Below are positions 46,963 through 57,123 of a stretch of 64,000 bases of DNA, piece after piece. Both the position numbers and the translations under genes were made by a program. The stretch's first letter is position 1. The number at the start of each line of letters is the position of its first letter. The stretch spans positions 124,001 through 188,000 of the forward strand of contig NZ_AUGO01000008.1 of NCBI RefSeq assembly GCF_000422705.1, given 5' to 3'. The DNA is from Flavobacterium soli DSM 19725. GTDB taxonomy: Bacteria > Bacteroidota > Bacteroidia > Flavobacteriales > Flavobacteriaceae. Below the pieces are notes generated by a model, which worked only from the letters and a program-made list of their open reading frames with translations, searched no databases and was not told where the DNA came from.

Positions 46963-47189
46963 TTGTAACAGAAATTGGCTTTTGATGAGTAAAAAAAGGA
47001 GATATGAAGTCACAAATAGTTGTTGGGACTTTCGTCCAAAATAAAAATGAAGACCATTGTTTAAGTATTAGAGCACGAATTCATTTGCCCAAAATACCCC
47101 CGCTAATTGTCTTTTTTGCACAGTTGGAGTAGTAGAAAATGTTTATAAATTTGAAACTAACAATCATCAATCAAAAAGCGACATTTAAG

Positions 47190-47636
47190 ATGGAAAGTTT
47201 TACTCTTTCGGTAACCATTAATTGCAAAGTAGCACAAGTTTTTAAAGCATTGACAGCTGAAATTCCGCAATGGTGGACTCAAATGTTCGAAGGAGTTACC
47301 AATGAAGTAGGTAGTAGTTTTACGGTTCGTTTTGGCGAAAGCGTATTCAAAACCATGACTGTGCAAGAGCTGGTAGAAAATCAAAAAGTGGTTTGGCAGG
47401 TAGAAGATTCCCTCATCAACATTCCCGGTCTCACCAATCAAACCGAGTGGATCAACACTACAATCATTTGGGAACTAGAAAATAGGGAAGAAGCGACCTT
47501 GCTGCACCTCACACACGACGGTTTGCATCCCGAAGTAGAATGCTATGGTATCTGTTCAGCCGGATGGGAACAATTTGTCAAAAGCTTGAAGGCTTATTTG
47601 GAAACAGGTAAGGGAACTCCATTTTTGAATCCCTAA
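47190..47636 (+). CDS. SRPBCC (AHSA1-like) domain protein
   Basis: From the ATG at 47190 (MESFTLSVTINCKVAQVFKA) the protein has 148 residues. It is an AHSA1-type START fold: VFKALTAEIPQWWTQMFEG near residue 15, VQELVENQKVVWQVEDS near 63, IIWELENREEATLLHLTHDG near 95 and CSAGWEQFVKSLKAYLETG at the end. Such proteins bind small hydrophobic molecules or regulate partners; no more can be said. Confidence 0.85.
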   Translation: MESFTLSVTINCKVAQVFKALTAEIPQWWTQMFEGVTNEVGSSFTVRFGESVFKTMTVQELVENQKVVWQVEDSLINIPGLTNQTEWINTTIIWELENREEATLLHLTHDGLHPEVECYGICSAGWEQFVKSLKAYLETGKGTPFLNP

Positions 47637-47721
47637 AAAGCAGAAATAGTCTGAATAAAACACGCATTTTTAGCTAAGCATTTAGGAGTAGTAATGCAAT
47701 TTGTGTCTATTCGTATAAAAT

Positions 47722-49320
47722 TTAGATGGTTTTAATCTCCATAATCTTTTCTTCGAATACTTCCTTATATTCAGATTTGCTTTTGATTCTGGTTTTATAG
47801 GTATAAATCGTAGTGACCGATAATTCCAAGAAATCGGCAATTTGGTTGCTGTCCTGGATGCCTAGACGGTAGAGGGCAAAAATCCGCATTTCGGTATTGA
47901 GTAGCTCACCTTTCTTGATGACACTTCGATGGTCTGGTGGAAACAGGGCATTAAAGTCGGCAACAAATGTTGGGAACAGTTTAAGGAAGATATCATCAAA
48001 TTGATGAAATAGGTTTTCGCGTTCCTTGGTGACATTATAGCGGTTCAAGCTGGCGATAATCTCATCGGTTTTTTTAGAAATCACTTTCTGGATGGTACTT
48101 TTTTGCAAATGGTCGATCTTGTTGATCAGGTCGGAAGTGGCTTTGATAAAATAGGCAATATATTCTTCCTTGATAGTATTGGCTTCGCTCAGGCTGACGT
48201 TCATTTCCTGTAATTTGCTATAGGAATCGGCCATCTCTTTTCGGGAAGCGTTTCGTTCCTTCAATTGTTTGAAAATGATGACCAAGAAAAGCACAATGAT
48301 CAAGGCGAGAACCGTCAAGAGCATCACGATTTTTTCGAGCATGTCGTTTTTATCCTTCACTTTATTGAGTTGGGCCTTTTCGATAATGGGCAGGATAGAA
48401 GAGATTTCGATCTTTCGGTGTCGTGCGTCATAAAAAGTTGCATCATCCATTGCCAAGTTAATGTAGCGGTTTGCTTCTTCGAGATGGCCTTTTTTAAAGA
48501 GTTCGTTGGCAAGATTTCGAAGTGCTACGGTTTCCTTTGTAGCGTTTTTCACATCAGCAATGGCAGCCAAGGTCAAATAATGGATGGCCTTGTCAGTCAT
48601 TCCTTTTTCAGAATAAATATAACCCAGCGAGGAAGTGGCAATTCCATAATATTCTGCAGGCAATTGAAAGTTGTCTATCCAATAACTAAAGGCTTTTTCA
48701 GCACCTTTAAAGTCTTGCTGTTTGAGTTTTCGCAAACTTTCAGTAGCCCAATATTCATTGGTATTAGGTCGGATAAGACCGATGGCTTTATCAAGATTCA
48801 GATTGCCTTTTTGGATGTAATTGATGTTATAACGGAGGTCACGGGTATAATCAGCAAGGTCATAATAGGCCCTGGCTTTGATGGAATAATAGTCAAATTG
48901 GCTCTTCATGTCCAGTTTTTGTCCTTCAATACTGCTCAAAGTGTCAATTGCTTCCTTGAAAAGTCCTGACGAAAGCAAAACAAAACCTTCCTTGATCCTG
49001 CTTCTGGAAATCAATTGTTCATCCTTTAGATGGAATGCCTTTGTCTTTGCCTCTTCGAGATAATAATAGGCCGAATCATATTTGAACGATTTGTATTCAT
49101 CAAACAAGGACATATAAGTGGTATACAAATTCCGATCGTCTTGACTAACCGTAAACTTGTGGATGCTTTTTTTGAGTAGGTTGATTCGGGCATATTTTTG
49201 TTTTACAAATTCATTCTTGTTCAAAAGCACCTTGTCGAGTTCCTTCAATAAAGGGTCGAGTTCTTGGGCTTGAAACATGAAAGGGCTGGTTAGAAAAAGT
49301 AAAACTAAAAATCTATGCAT
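47722..49320 (-). CDS. SusR-like membrane regulator (DUF6377 type)
   Basis: The 532-residue protein has a signal peptide, a TPR-like helical periplasmic part (about residues 30-320, with [11 protein letters not shown] and [20 protein letters not shown]), one membrane helix ([20 protein letters not shown] near 330), a coiled coil and a C-terminal helix-turn-helix ([20 protein letters not shown] near 492). This is the layout of SusR, which senses a glycan fragment and activates the adjacent sus genes. It is divergent from the PUL over a 368-base gap, consistent with local control. Confidence 0.8.
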   Translation of the reverse strand: MHRFLVLLFLTSPFMFQAQELDPLLKELDKVLLNKNEFVKQKYARINLLKKSIHKFTVSQDDRNLYTTYMSLFDEYKSFKYDSAYYYLEEAKTKAFHLKDEQLISRSRIKEGFVLLSSGLFKEAIDTLSSIEGQKLDMKSQFDYYSIKARAYYDLADYTRDLRYNINYIQKGNLNLDKAIGLIRPNTNEYWATESLRKLKQQDFKGAEKAFSYWIDNFQLPAEYYGIATSSLGYIYSEKGMTDKAIHYLTLAAIADVKNATKETVALRNLANELFKKGHLEEANRYINLAMDDATFYDARHRKIEISSILPIIEKAQLNKVKDKNDMLEKIVMLLTVLALIIVLFLVIIFKQLKERNASRKEMADSYSKLQEMNVSLSEANTIKEEYIAYFIKATSDLINKIDHLQKSTIQKVISKKTDEIIASLNRYNVTKERENLFHQFDDIFLKLFPTFVADFNALFPPDHRSVIKKGELLNTEMRIFALYRLGIQDSNQIADFLELSVTTIYTYKTRIKSKSEYKEVFEEKIMEIKTI

Positions 49321-49529
49321 GGGGTTGTAATTATGACTTCAAAAATATTCTTTTTTTCAAGATGTGTTTTTGATTGGTTAAATATAATGCAAATTTTCCA
49401 TTTTGATAATAATTGGCTAATGGATGGCTATTATACGAAAAAAAAGAACCTATTATTTTCCATATTGCTATAAAATTATAGGTTTCAGACTTTGATTTAT
49501 CTGTATAACACCTTGATTTTTTTTAGAAC

Positions 49530-49541
49530 TACAACGTTGTA
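49530..49541. promoter_or_regulatory. 12-bp palindrome between susR-like gene and PUL
   Basis: TACAACGTTGTA is a perfect palindrome in the middle of the 368-base intergenic gap (49321-49688). It may be the binding site of the SusR-like HTH protein (inference). The rest of the gap is AT-rich; no clear TAnnTTTG box faces the PUL. Confidence 0.35.
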
Positions 49542-49688
49542 ATGAATTGAAAACAAAGCGATTGTTTGTTTTTGATCGTTAGATTTATCTTGATTTTTCT
49601 CCAATATTTTTTTTTAGTTTTTTTTAACAACTAGCTTCGTGAAATCGTTTTCGTAGAAAACATATTATCTAACTAAACTACAAATTTT

Positions 49689-50210
49689 ATGAAATGTAAA
49701 CTTCTTTATGGATTGGCGATGGTCTGTTTGCTGGCTTTTGGCTGTAGCAAAAATGACGACGGTAGTCACGTAGCACCCATTACGCTTTACGAGAAAGTAA
49801 ATGGAAATTGGGGCTTGATGAATTTAAAAATGGTAGATGAATTTGCAAAAAAAAATGCCATTGAACCGAGCGAACAAAATTTGAGCTCGATGTTTAATTA
49901 TGCTGATTTTAAAATCAATTTTAATGTAGATGAAAAAATGCAGCCTACATCGTATGAAGTTTTAGGAGATGTTCCGCCATTATTTGCACCAACAGGCTAT
50001 TGGGAATTGAGTGCGGCTTTTCAACCAACCGGACAAATTCCGTTGATGATCTATTTGTACAGCGATGTACAAAAAACACAAAAAACTGATGAATTACGAT
50101 TGAGTTCGGTTCCCGGAAGCAACGGAGAGATGGAAATTCAACTGACAAGAACCTCCGAAGGAACTCCCTTTATCACTTATATCTTCAAGTTAAACACTCT
50201 TAACGAATAA
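49689..50210 (+). CDS. PUL lipoprotein, DUF5004-like
   Basis: This 173-residue lipoprotein (lipobox LLAFGCSK) has a beta-rich lipocalin-like body: VNGNWGLMNLKMVDEF near residue 37, YWELSAAFQPTGQIPLMIYL near 98, and ELRLSSVPGSNGEMEIQLTR. The shape and place resemble DUF5004 proteins of PULs. It is the first gene of the operon, 6 bases before the next. Probably surface-exposed; glycan contact is inferred. Confidence 0.7.
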   Translation: MKCKLLYGLAMVCLLAFGCSKNDDGSHVAPITLYEKVNGNWGLMNLKMVDEFAKKNAIEPSEQNLSSMFNYADFKINFNVDEKMQPTSYEVLGDVPPLFAPTGYWELSAAFQPTGQIPLMIYLYSDVQKTQKTDELRLSSVPGSNGEMEIQLTRTSEGTPFITYIFKLNTLNE

Positions 50211-50216
50211 CAGATT

Positions 50217-51299
50217 ATGAAAAAAATTATACAAATTGTTTTATTGACTTTTTTGTTGTTGCCGAATTTTGTTAAGGCACAAACACAAGAGGCTGGAGAT
50301 GTCGGGGCGATGTGGTCGTTTCCTGTAGTATATGAATATGATGAAGAAGTGACGTGGTATTTTGATCTTTCGGGAACTACCTTTTTGGCAGAAAGCGATG
50401 TCTATCTTTGGATGTGGTCACCATCTGAACCAGATGCTGGAAACTGGGAAAACTCATCAGAATTTGCAAAACTAACGTATGAAGGAAATATGGTTTGGAG
50501 TAAAACGCTCACGCCAACCCTTTATTTCTCAAAAACACCAGAAGAAATTGCAGCAAGTGCTGGCTTTTGGTTTCGCTTGAAAGACAAAACAGGAACATTG
50601 CAATCTGGTGTGGCACAAGTGGCTTATACTAATTTCACTACATTTTATACCGATAATCAATTGATTAAGTCCTATCCTTCAGCTCCAACATTGGACAAGG
50701 GAATCAGTATTTTATTCAATTCTAATTTGCAACCGGGATTTGAAGGAGCAACGAGTGTGCATTTTCATAGCGGTTTGAACAACTGGGATGTGAAGCAAGA
50801 ATATCAAGCGTGGTTGCCTGAAATTGTAGAGAAAACCAAATTGAAAGATCTTGGAAACGGCTTCTATAAAATGGATTTAATTCCGAATGAATATTATGAT
50901 GTTCCAGATGGCTATGTGATGAACAACTTGGTTTTTTTGATGGTCAAGGACGAATGGGCGGCTACCACACCCGATCATGTTTTGAATGCTGGAGAATACA
51001 TTCCGCCACCACCACCAGAGTTTCGTTTTTTTCCCTTGCAGCTGAGCAAGAAAGATTTTTTAGGGATTATGCGAAAAAATAATGAACCAGGAGTGAACAA
51101 ATTGGTGTATACGATTACAGCAAATGATGTAATACTTACAGGAGAATTCACTGGAAATGTTAGTGAAATCAAAGGATTTGTGAATTTGGTAACGCCACTT
51201 CAAAATGTCGAGAACCTTACTTCAATTCATGTTTTGGTAAAGGATAACAACAATAATGTTATATCTGATACTACGATTCCGCTCAAAACGGTAGACTAA
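50217..51299 (+). CDS. PUL glycan-binding-type protein, DUF4961-like
   Basis: The 360-residue protein has a signal peptide (LLPNFVKAQ) and aromatic-rich beta domains: VTWYFDLSGTTFLAESDVYL near residue 43 with WMWSPSEPDAGNWEN, VHFHSGLNNWDVKQEYQAWL near 181 and a last sandwich domain (VYTITANDVILTGEFTG near 300). The tryptophan-rich surface loops suggest carbohydrate binding, in the manner of SusE/SusF. The DUF4961 name is by recall. It lies directly before susC in the operon. Confidence 0.65.
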   Translation: MKKIIQIVLLTFLLLPNFVKAQTQEAGDVGAMWSFPVVYEYDEEVTWYFDLSGTTFLAESDVYLWMWSPSEPDAGNWENSSEFAKLTYEGNMVWSKTLTPTLYFSKTPEEIAASAGFWFRLKDKTGTLQSGVAQVAYTNFTTFYTDNQLIKSYPSAPTLDKGISILFNSNLQPGFEGATSVHFHSGLNNWDVKQEYQAWLPEIVEKTKLKDLGNGFYKMDLIPNEYYDVPDGYVMNNLVFLMVKDEWAATTPDHVLNAGEYIPPPPPEFRFFPLQLSKKDFLGIMRKNNEPGVNKLVYTITANDVILTGEFTGNVSEIKGFVNLVTPLQNVENLTSIHVLVKDNNNNVISDTTIPLKTVD

Positions 51300-51329
51300 T
51301 TATTTCACCATCAACTAAAAACAATTCTA

Positions 51330-54257
51330 ATGAATAGTACACATATAAATAAGGTTCATGAAAAAAGGACTTCCAAAATGCTGGTTTTCCTGATGTTTAT
51401 GCTTTTTCTATCGGCAGGTGTTTTTGCACAACAGAAAAAGCTGGTTTCAGGTGTGGTTTATGACACGACCAATTTTGCATTACCTGGAGTAACCGTAACG
51501 GAAGTGGGAACAACAAATGTTACCGTAACAGATGCCGACGGAAAATTTGCCTTTCAAGTCACCATTGGAAGTTCAATCGAGGTATCTTATATTGGTTATG
51601 TTTCGCAAACTGTGGTTGTGGATGCCAACACTTCAACTTTTACATTAAAGCTACAGGAAGATACTTTTATGCTCGATGCGGTTGAGTTGGTTTCGGTAGG
51701 ATACGGAACCATGCGAAAATCAGATTTGACAGGAGCTATTTCTACCGTCAATGCGGATGATTTGGTAAAAGGAGCAATCTCTTCTACTGAACAAGTTTTG
51801 CAAGGAAAAGTGGCGGGTTTGACAATTACTCGAGGAACTGGCGATCCAAGTTCAGGATCCTCCATCCGTTTGAGAGGAGGAACTTCGTTAACGGCAAGTA
51901 ACAATCCTTTGATCGTGGTAGATGGAATTGCAGGTGTCGATATCAATGTCGTGCAACCAAATGATATCAAATCGATTGATGTTTTGAAAGATGCTTCGGC
52001 AACGGCAATCTACGGTTCCAGAGGAGCAAATGGTGTGATTATCATTACGACAAAAGGCGGAACAAAAGGAATGTCAATCAATTATAATGGTTTTACAGGT
52101 GTTGGTTTTGCATCCAATCGTTTGGATTTACTTTCGGCTGACCAATGGAGAGGTTATGTTCGCGATAACAATATCACCGATGCGATTGATTTTGGTGGAA
52201 ACACCAATTGGCAAAAAGAATTGGAGCAAACTGCTTTTACACAATCCCATACTTTAGGGATTAATTCTGGAAATGAAAATAGTGGTTTGAGAACTTCTTT
52301 GTCCTATTTTGATAATGAAGGAATCATCAAAACATCAGGAATTGAACGTTTGAGTGCTAATATCAGTACCTATCAATATGTTTTGGACAAAGCCTTGAAG
52401 TTTGATATGGGATTGTATGCCAATATCGACAAATGGAGTCCGTTGGATTACAGGATTTTTGAAAGAGCCATCAATTTGAATCCAACCATTCCAGTTTATG
52501 ATGCCAACAGAAATTTCACTTCAGTGGGAGGGACACTTTATGAAAATCCGGTGGAAATCTTAACCAACAGAAAGGTAGATAACAAACGCCACCGACTTTT
52601 AGGATACTTCAAAACTGAAGCTAAATTGTTTAACGATTTCTTGGCGGTTGTCAATACTTCGCTAGAACATAATGCTATGCAAGGAAGTACCTACAAGCCA
52701 TCCTATGCGGTTTTAGAAGGTTTGTCAGAAAGGGGTTATGCCCAAAAAACGTATGGCGAATTTACAAATGCTCAAATTGAAGCTTATGTAAACTATACCA
52801 AAACCTTAGGAAAAAATAACTTCAACGCCATGATTGGTTATTCGTATTTGGAAAATATCTACGAAGGTTTTGGAGCTCAACGAAGTGGTTTTGAAACGGA
52901 TATTTTCGGATACAACAATTTAGGTGCGGGTTACAACTACCGTTTGGGAGATGTGTATTCCTATAAAGGAAAATCAAACTTGGCCTCTTTTTTCGGAAGA
53001 GCCAATTATTCCTATGACGGAAAATACATGTTGACAGGAACTGTTAGACGTGACGGATCAAGCCGTTTTGGTGCCAATAACAAATGGGGTGTTTTTCCAT
53101 CGGCTTCTGCAGCTTGGACAATCAGCAGAGAAAATTTTATGGAATCAACTTCTAATTGGTTGAGTAATTTGAAATTTAGAGTAGGTTATGGAGTAACGGG
53201 TAACCAAGACGGAATTGGAGAATACAAATCATTGTCCATTTTAGGAGTGGGCCAGGATAGTTATTATGATCCGGTTACGGGAACGTGGAGTTTGGCCTAT
53301 TCGCCAACACAAAATCCAAATCCAGATTTGAAATGGGAGTCGACTGCACAAACTAACATCGGTATCGATTTTAGCCTTTTTGACAGAATCACAGGATCTT
53401 TTGAATGGTACAATAAAACCACCAAAGATTTATTATATACCTATCAAGTGCCACAACCACCTTATCTAGTAGGGGTTATGTTAGCCAATGTTGGAGAATT
53501 GTCGAACAAAGGAATCGAACTTTCTTTGAACGCCAATATTGTGAAAGGTGACAAATTTTCGTGGGATGCAAATTTGGTGTTTGCCAAAAACAAGCAAAAA
53601 ATAGAGAAACTTTCGAACCAGATTTATGAAACCGAAGAAATTTTCAGCGGATCGTTGCATGGTCTTTCAGGCATGTCCAATCAATTTTCTCAAATCATTG
53701 CCGAGGGTTATGCAGTTGGAACTTTTTGGGGTTATGAAAGCTTAGGGGTTGACGAAAGTGGAGAAATCATTTTGGGAACTGAACAAAAAGCAATTGGCGA
53801 TGTTCAGCCTGATTTCACTATCGGATTAGGAATGAATTTCAACTATGGGAATTTTGATGCAGGATTCACTGGTTATGGAAGCTTTGGACAAGAAGTTTTG
53901 AATGCTACAGATATGATGTTGTATGATAATAACAGGCTTCCGGCTTATAATGTTGCCGATGATTTCTTGACAAGTGGCATTACTTCGGCACCACAATTCT
54001 CAAGCTATTGGATCGAAGATGCTTCGTTTTTCCGTCTTCAAACCGTAACGTTAGGCTATACCATGCCGTTCAAGAAAGCAGGAACTAAATTAAGAGTGTA
54101 CGTTTTGGGAGAAAACTTGGCAGTATTCACAAAATATAGCGGTGTAGATCCAGAGATTGATCTAACGGGATTATCCAATCCTGGAATCGACAGGTTTAAC
54201 AACTATCCAAGGCCAACCACTATTTCGTTTGGATTGAATTTTACGCTAGCAAATTAA
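51330..54257 (+). CDS. susC: SusC-like TonB-linked outer-membrane transporter
   Basis: The 975-residue protein has a signal peptide ending at GVFAQ, a carboxypeptidase-regulatory-like domain (GVVYDTTNFALPGVTVTEVG near residue 42), the SusC plug (VSVGYGTMRKSDLTGAIS near 122, PLIVVDGIAGVD near 192, SIDVLKDASATAIYGSRGA near 213) and a 22-strand barrel ending in PRPTTISFGLNFTLAN. It imports glycan fragments across the outer membrane with its SusD lid. No anti-sigma or sigma genes are nearby. Confidence 0.93.
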   Translation: MNSTHINKVHEKRTSKMLVFLMFMLFLSAGVFAQQKKLVSGVVYDTTNFALPGVTVTEVGTTNVTVTDADGKFAFQVTIGSSIEVSYIGYVSQTVVVDANTSTFTLKLQEDTFMLDAVELVSVGYGTMRKSDLTGAISTVNADDLVKGAISSTEQVLQGKVAGLTITRGTGDPSSGSSIRLRGGTSLTASNNPLIVVDGIAGVDINVVQPNDIKSIDVLKDASATAIYGSRGANGVIIITTKGGTKGMSINYNGFTGVGFASNRLDLLSADQWRGYVRDNNITDAIDFGGNTNWQKELEQTAFTQSHTLGINSGNENSGLRTSLSYFDNEGIIKTSGIERLSANISTYQYVLDKALKFDMGLYANIDKWSPLDYRIFERAINLNPTIPVYDANRNFTSVGGTLYENPVEILTNRKVDNKRHRLLGYFKTEAKLFNDFLAVVNTSLEHNAMQGSTYKPSYAVLEGLSERGYAQKTYGEFTNAQIEAYVNYTKTLGKNNFNAMIGYSYLENIYEGFGAQRSGFETDIFGYNNLGAGYNYRLGDVYSYKGKSNLASFFGRANYSYDGKYMLTGTVRRDGSSRFGANNKWGVFPSASAAWTISRENFMESTSNWLSNLKFRVGYGVTGNQDGIGEYKSLSILGVGQDSYYDPVTGTWSLAYSPTQNPNPDLKWESTAQTNIGIDFSLFDRITGSFEWYNKTTKDLLYTYQVPQPPYLVGVMLANVGELSNKGIELSLNANIVKGDKFSWDANLVFAKNKQKIEKLSNQIYETEEIFSGSLHGLSGMSNQFSQIIAEGYAVGTFWGYESLGVDESGEIILGTEQKAIGDVQPDFTIGLGMNFNYGNFDAGFTGYGSFGQEVLNATDMMLYDNNRLPAYNVADDFLTSGITSAPQFSSYWIEDASFFRLQTVTLGYTMPFKKAGTKLRVYVLGENLAVFTKYSGVDPEIDLTGLSNPGIDRFNNYPRPTTISFGLNFTLAN

Positions 54258-54284
54258 GAATTGAAAATTATAAATTTTAGAACA

Positions 54285-55793
54285 ATGAAAATCAAAATAA
54301 TAGCAGCAATTGTAATCGCAAGTTCACTGTTTACTTATTCTTGTACCGATTTGGATGAAGAATTATACGACAGGGTAGAAGACGGCGATTTCGGGCAAAC
54401 GCCTGGTGAAATCCAAGCCTTGGTTGGTGGAGCCTATTCTTCCCTAAGAGGTTTTGGCGATGCCATTTCAAATTCATATCCTACTTGTGAATATGTTTTC
54501 TTTTTGAATGAAGTCGCTTCGGATGAGGCTACGATTCCAACAAGAGGTACCGACTGGTATGACGGAGGCCAATACCAAGATGCTCAACGACACATGTGGA
54601 ATGCTGATAACCGAATGATTTTGTCTTCTTGGCGTTATTGCTACACCGGAATTGCAAAAATCAATTCGATCATTTATCAAATCGACAAGTCTGGATTATC
54701 AGATGAAGCAAAGGCACCCATTTATGCTGAATTAAAATCAATTCGTGCCTATTACTATTACAACCTTTTGGATATGTTTGGGAATGTACCAATTGTAACC
54801 AACTTTGAAGATCAAGGTTTGCCATCAAATTCTTCACGTCAGGAAGTATATGATTTTGTAGAATCAGAATTATTGGAAGCTTTGCCGCTTTTGCCAGCCA
54901 ATAAAGTCTATTCAAAATTCACGCAAAGTGTGGCCTATTCTTTATTGGCAAGATTATACCTGAATTCTGAAGCTTTTGTTGGAGTGCCAAGATGGGTTGA
55001 TTGTATCGAAATGTGCCAGAAAGTAACAGGATATTCACTAACAACCGACTATTTTGCAAGTTTCCTGACCGAAAATCAAACTTCGTCAGAAATTATCTTG
55101 GCCATTCCGTATGATTCTGCAGCTGGAACTGTAGGGAATTATTTGTCCTCAATGAGTTGTCACTATTTACACCGATTAACAATGTCACCAACCGGAGATT
55201 ATCAATGGAGCGGAAACGGAATTTGTGCTCAACCTGGTGTTTATTCTACTTTTGAAGATGTTGATAAGAGAAAGAAAGCGATGCTTCAGGGCGATCAGAT
55301 CAATATGGCAACAGGAAATGTGATTGTTATGGACAGTGGAGAACCATTGACTTACACGGAAGAAATTGTAAACTTTACCAATGCGAAACAAAACGAAGGG
55401 GTAAGATTGCACAAGTATGAAATGAAAGCGGGCGAAAAATGGGAACGTGACCACGACTGGGTAGTCATTCGTTATGCCGAAATCTTGATGATGCAAGCCG
55501 AATGTTATGTACGTCTTGGTTCACCTGGTCTAGCTGAACCTTTCATCCAACAAATTACTTCTCGTGCAGGAACAGAAATGCCAGCCGTTATCGACTTGGA
55601 ATTCTTGGATAAGGAATTGCTTCGCGAATTTATCTTCGAAGGAAAAAGAAGAACCGATAATATCAGGTTTGGAACATTCTTCCAGCCTTGGTGGGAAAAA
55701 GGAACTTCGGATCCTACAAAAGCAATCTTCCCGATTCCTGCTTCGGTTTTGAGTACCAATACAAATCTGGTTCAAAACCCTGGATATAATTAA
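54285..55793 (+). CDS. susD: SusD/RagB-like glycan-binding lipoprotein
   Basis: From the ATG at 54285 the protein has 502 residues (the longer frame begins at TTG 54261). It is a lipoprotein (SSLFTYSCTDLDEELYDR) with the RagB/SusD TPR fold: SLLARLYLNSEAFVG near residue 219, VIRYAEILMMQAECYVRLG near 394 and EFIFEGKRRTDNIRFGTFFQ near 446, the conserved C-terminal region. It forms the lid of the upstream SusC barrel and binds the glycan at the cell surface. Confidence 0.93.
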   Translation: MKIKIIAAIVIASSLFTYSCTDLDEELYDRVEDGDFGQTPGEIQALVGGAYSSLRGFGDAISNSYPTCEYVFFLNEVASDEATIPTRGTDWYDGGQYQDAQRHMWNADNRMILSSWRYCYTGIAKINSIIYQIDKSGLSDEAKAPIYAELKSIRAYYYYNLLDMFGNVPIVTNFEDQGLPSNSSRQEVYDFVESELLEALPLLPANKVYSKFTQSVAYSLLARLYLNSEAFVGVPRWVDCIEMCQKVTGYSLTTDYFASFLTENQTSSEIILAIPYDSAAGTVGNYLSSMSCHYLHRLTMSPTGDYQWSGNGICAQPGVYSTFEDVDKRKKAMLQGDQINMATGNVIVMDSGEPLTYTEEIVNFTNAKQNEGVRLHKYEMKAGEKWERDHDWVVIRYAEILMMQAECYVRLGSPGLAEPFIQQITSRAGTEMPAVIDLEFLDKELLREFIFEGKRRTDNIRFGTFFQPWWEKGTSDPTKAIFPIPASVLSTNTNLVQNPGYN

Positions 55794-55801
55794 TTTCTAA
55801 A

Positions 55802-55848
55802 GGTCAGCCTTCCAAAATTTTGGTTAGTTTTACCGAAGGCTGGCTTTT
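55802..55848 (+). terminator. hairpin between susD and the hydrolase genes
   Basis: GGTCAGCCTTC (55802-55812) pairs with GAAGGCTGGCT (55835-55845), including a G-T pair, followed by a T run. It may lower transcription of the two hydrolase genes relative to susCD. Confidence 0.6.
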
Positions 55849-55869
55849 TAAACATTTTAAATCATTCAA

Positions 55870-57108
55870 ATGAAAAAAAATAGCACAATGATACTCACGC
55901 TTTTGATGGGAATTTTTACCCTCATGGGATGTGAAAACGACAATAAAGATTCTAAATTGTCTGCACAAGAATTCGAGCCCATTCCCGTTACAAAAACCAA
56001 TGAGACAAAAGTATATATGCATTATATGGCATGGTTTGAAACAAAAGAAAGTAATGGAAACAATCAATGGGGCTACCACTGGACAATGGCAAACATGAAT
56101 CCAGATAATGTTGATGCAAACGGAAAAAGGCAAATTGCAGCACATTATTATCCGTTAATCGGGCCTTATCATTCAGGCGACAAAGACGTTTTGGAGAATC
56201 ATTTATTGATGATGAAATATGCCGGAGTCGATGGTCTTTTGATCGACTGGTACGGAACTTATGACGTAAACGATTACCGAATGATAAAGGAAAACACCGA
56301 TGCTTTAGTAGAAATGCTCGACAAAGTTGGTTTGGAATATGCCATTGTCTATGAAGACCGTTTCTTGAATAATATTGTAGATGCCGGTTTGGCTACAACA
56401 GCTGTGAGTGCTGCAAAAACCGATCTGGCATTTCTGCAATCGAATTATTTTGGCGATAGCAATTACATCAAAATCAATGATAAGCCTTTATTGTTAAATT
56501 TTGGTCCAATCACTTTGCAAACGCCAGATGAATGGACAAATGTGTTCAGTTCTATCAATCCAAAGCCAACGTTTTTAACCTTGTGGTATGAATCAGGTGA
56601 TGCTGGAGCCAATGCTTCGGGAGAATATTCATGGGTATATCAGGACAATTCGCACATTTCAAATTTCTACACTAATACTCTCCCAAATCTAGGTGTAGGA
56701 ATGGGAAGTGCCTATCCTGGTTTCCGTGATTTTTATGCAGAAGGTGGAGGAGGAGAAGCCATTGGTTGGACAATAGAACACAACAATGGTGCTACTTTTG
56801 ACGAAACACTTGCAATGGCCCAAACAGCTGGAGTTGAGCATTTGCAATTGATTACTTGGAACGATTTTGGCGAAGGAACAATGATTGAACCAACCGTAGA
56901 ATTTGGATATTCGTATGTAGAAAAAGTGAAAGCTTTTGCTGGAGTTCAATCGACCGTGAATGCTTTTCCAGAAATCAGCAAATTATATGATTTGAGAATC
57001 GAATATAAAGGAAATGGAGAAATACAAGCAAAATTAGACCGTATCTTTGGCTATTTTATATCGATGCAACCCGAAAAAGCAGTAGAATTACTAAATGACT
57101 TTGAATAA
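55870..57108 (+). CDS. GH71/GH99-like glycoside hydrolase lipoprotein
   Basis: The 412-residue lipoprotein (FTLMGCEN) has a TIM-barrel of the GH71/GH99-like group: KVYMHYMAWFETKESNG near residue 47, HYYPLIGPYHSGDKDVLENH near 97, GVDGLLIDWYGTYDVNDYRM near 118 and the WNDFGEGTMIEPTVEFGYSY segment near 337 that carries the usual catalytic acids (compare WNEWGEGTxIEP). Known members cut alpha-mannosides from within or alpha-1,3-glucans. With a GH97 partner here, an alpha-linked glycan is the likely target. Located at the cell surface or periplasm. Confidence 0.8.
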   Translation: MKKNSTMILTLLMGIFTLMGCENDNKDSKLSAQEFEPIPVTKTNETKVYMHYMAWFETKESNGNNQWGYHWTMANMNPDNVDANGKRQIAAHYYPLIGPYHSGDKDVLENHLLMMKYAGVDGLLIDWYGTYDVNDYRMIKENTDALVEMLDKVGLEYAIVYEDRFLNNIVDAGLATTAVSAAKTDLAFLQSNYFGDSNYIKINDKPLLLNFGPITLQTPDEWTNVFSSINPKPTFLTLWYESGDAGANASGEYSWVYQDNSHISNFYTNTLPNLGVGMGSAYPGFRDFYAEGGGGEAIGWTIEHNNGATFDETLAMAQTAGVEHLQLITWNDFGEGTMIEPTVEFGYSYVEKVKAFAGVQSTVNAFPEISKLYDLRIEYKGNGEIQAKLDRIFGYFISMQPEKAVELLNDFE

Positions 57109-57123
57109 TTAAGAAAAACGAAA

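Noticed and set aside
46645..47013. Frames on both strands over the second array that would encode Arg/Ser-rich heptad-repeat proteins
   Set aside because: They are open on both strands only because the 21-bp period is a multiple of three; there is no ribosome site and the composition is implausible. Annotated as a DNA repeat.
48265..48969. 234-codon frame opposite the SusR-like gene
   Set aside because: Antisense shadow of a well-supported regulator gene.
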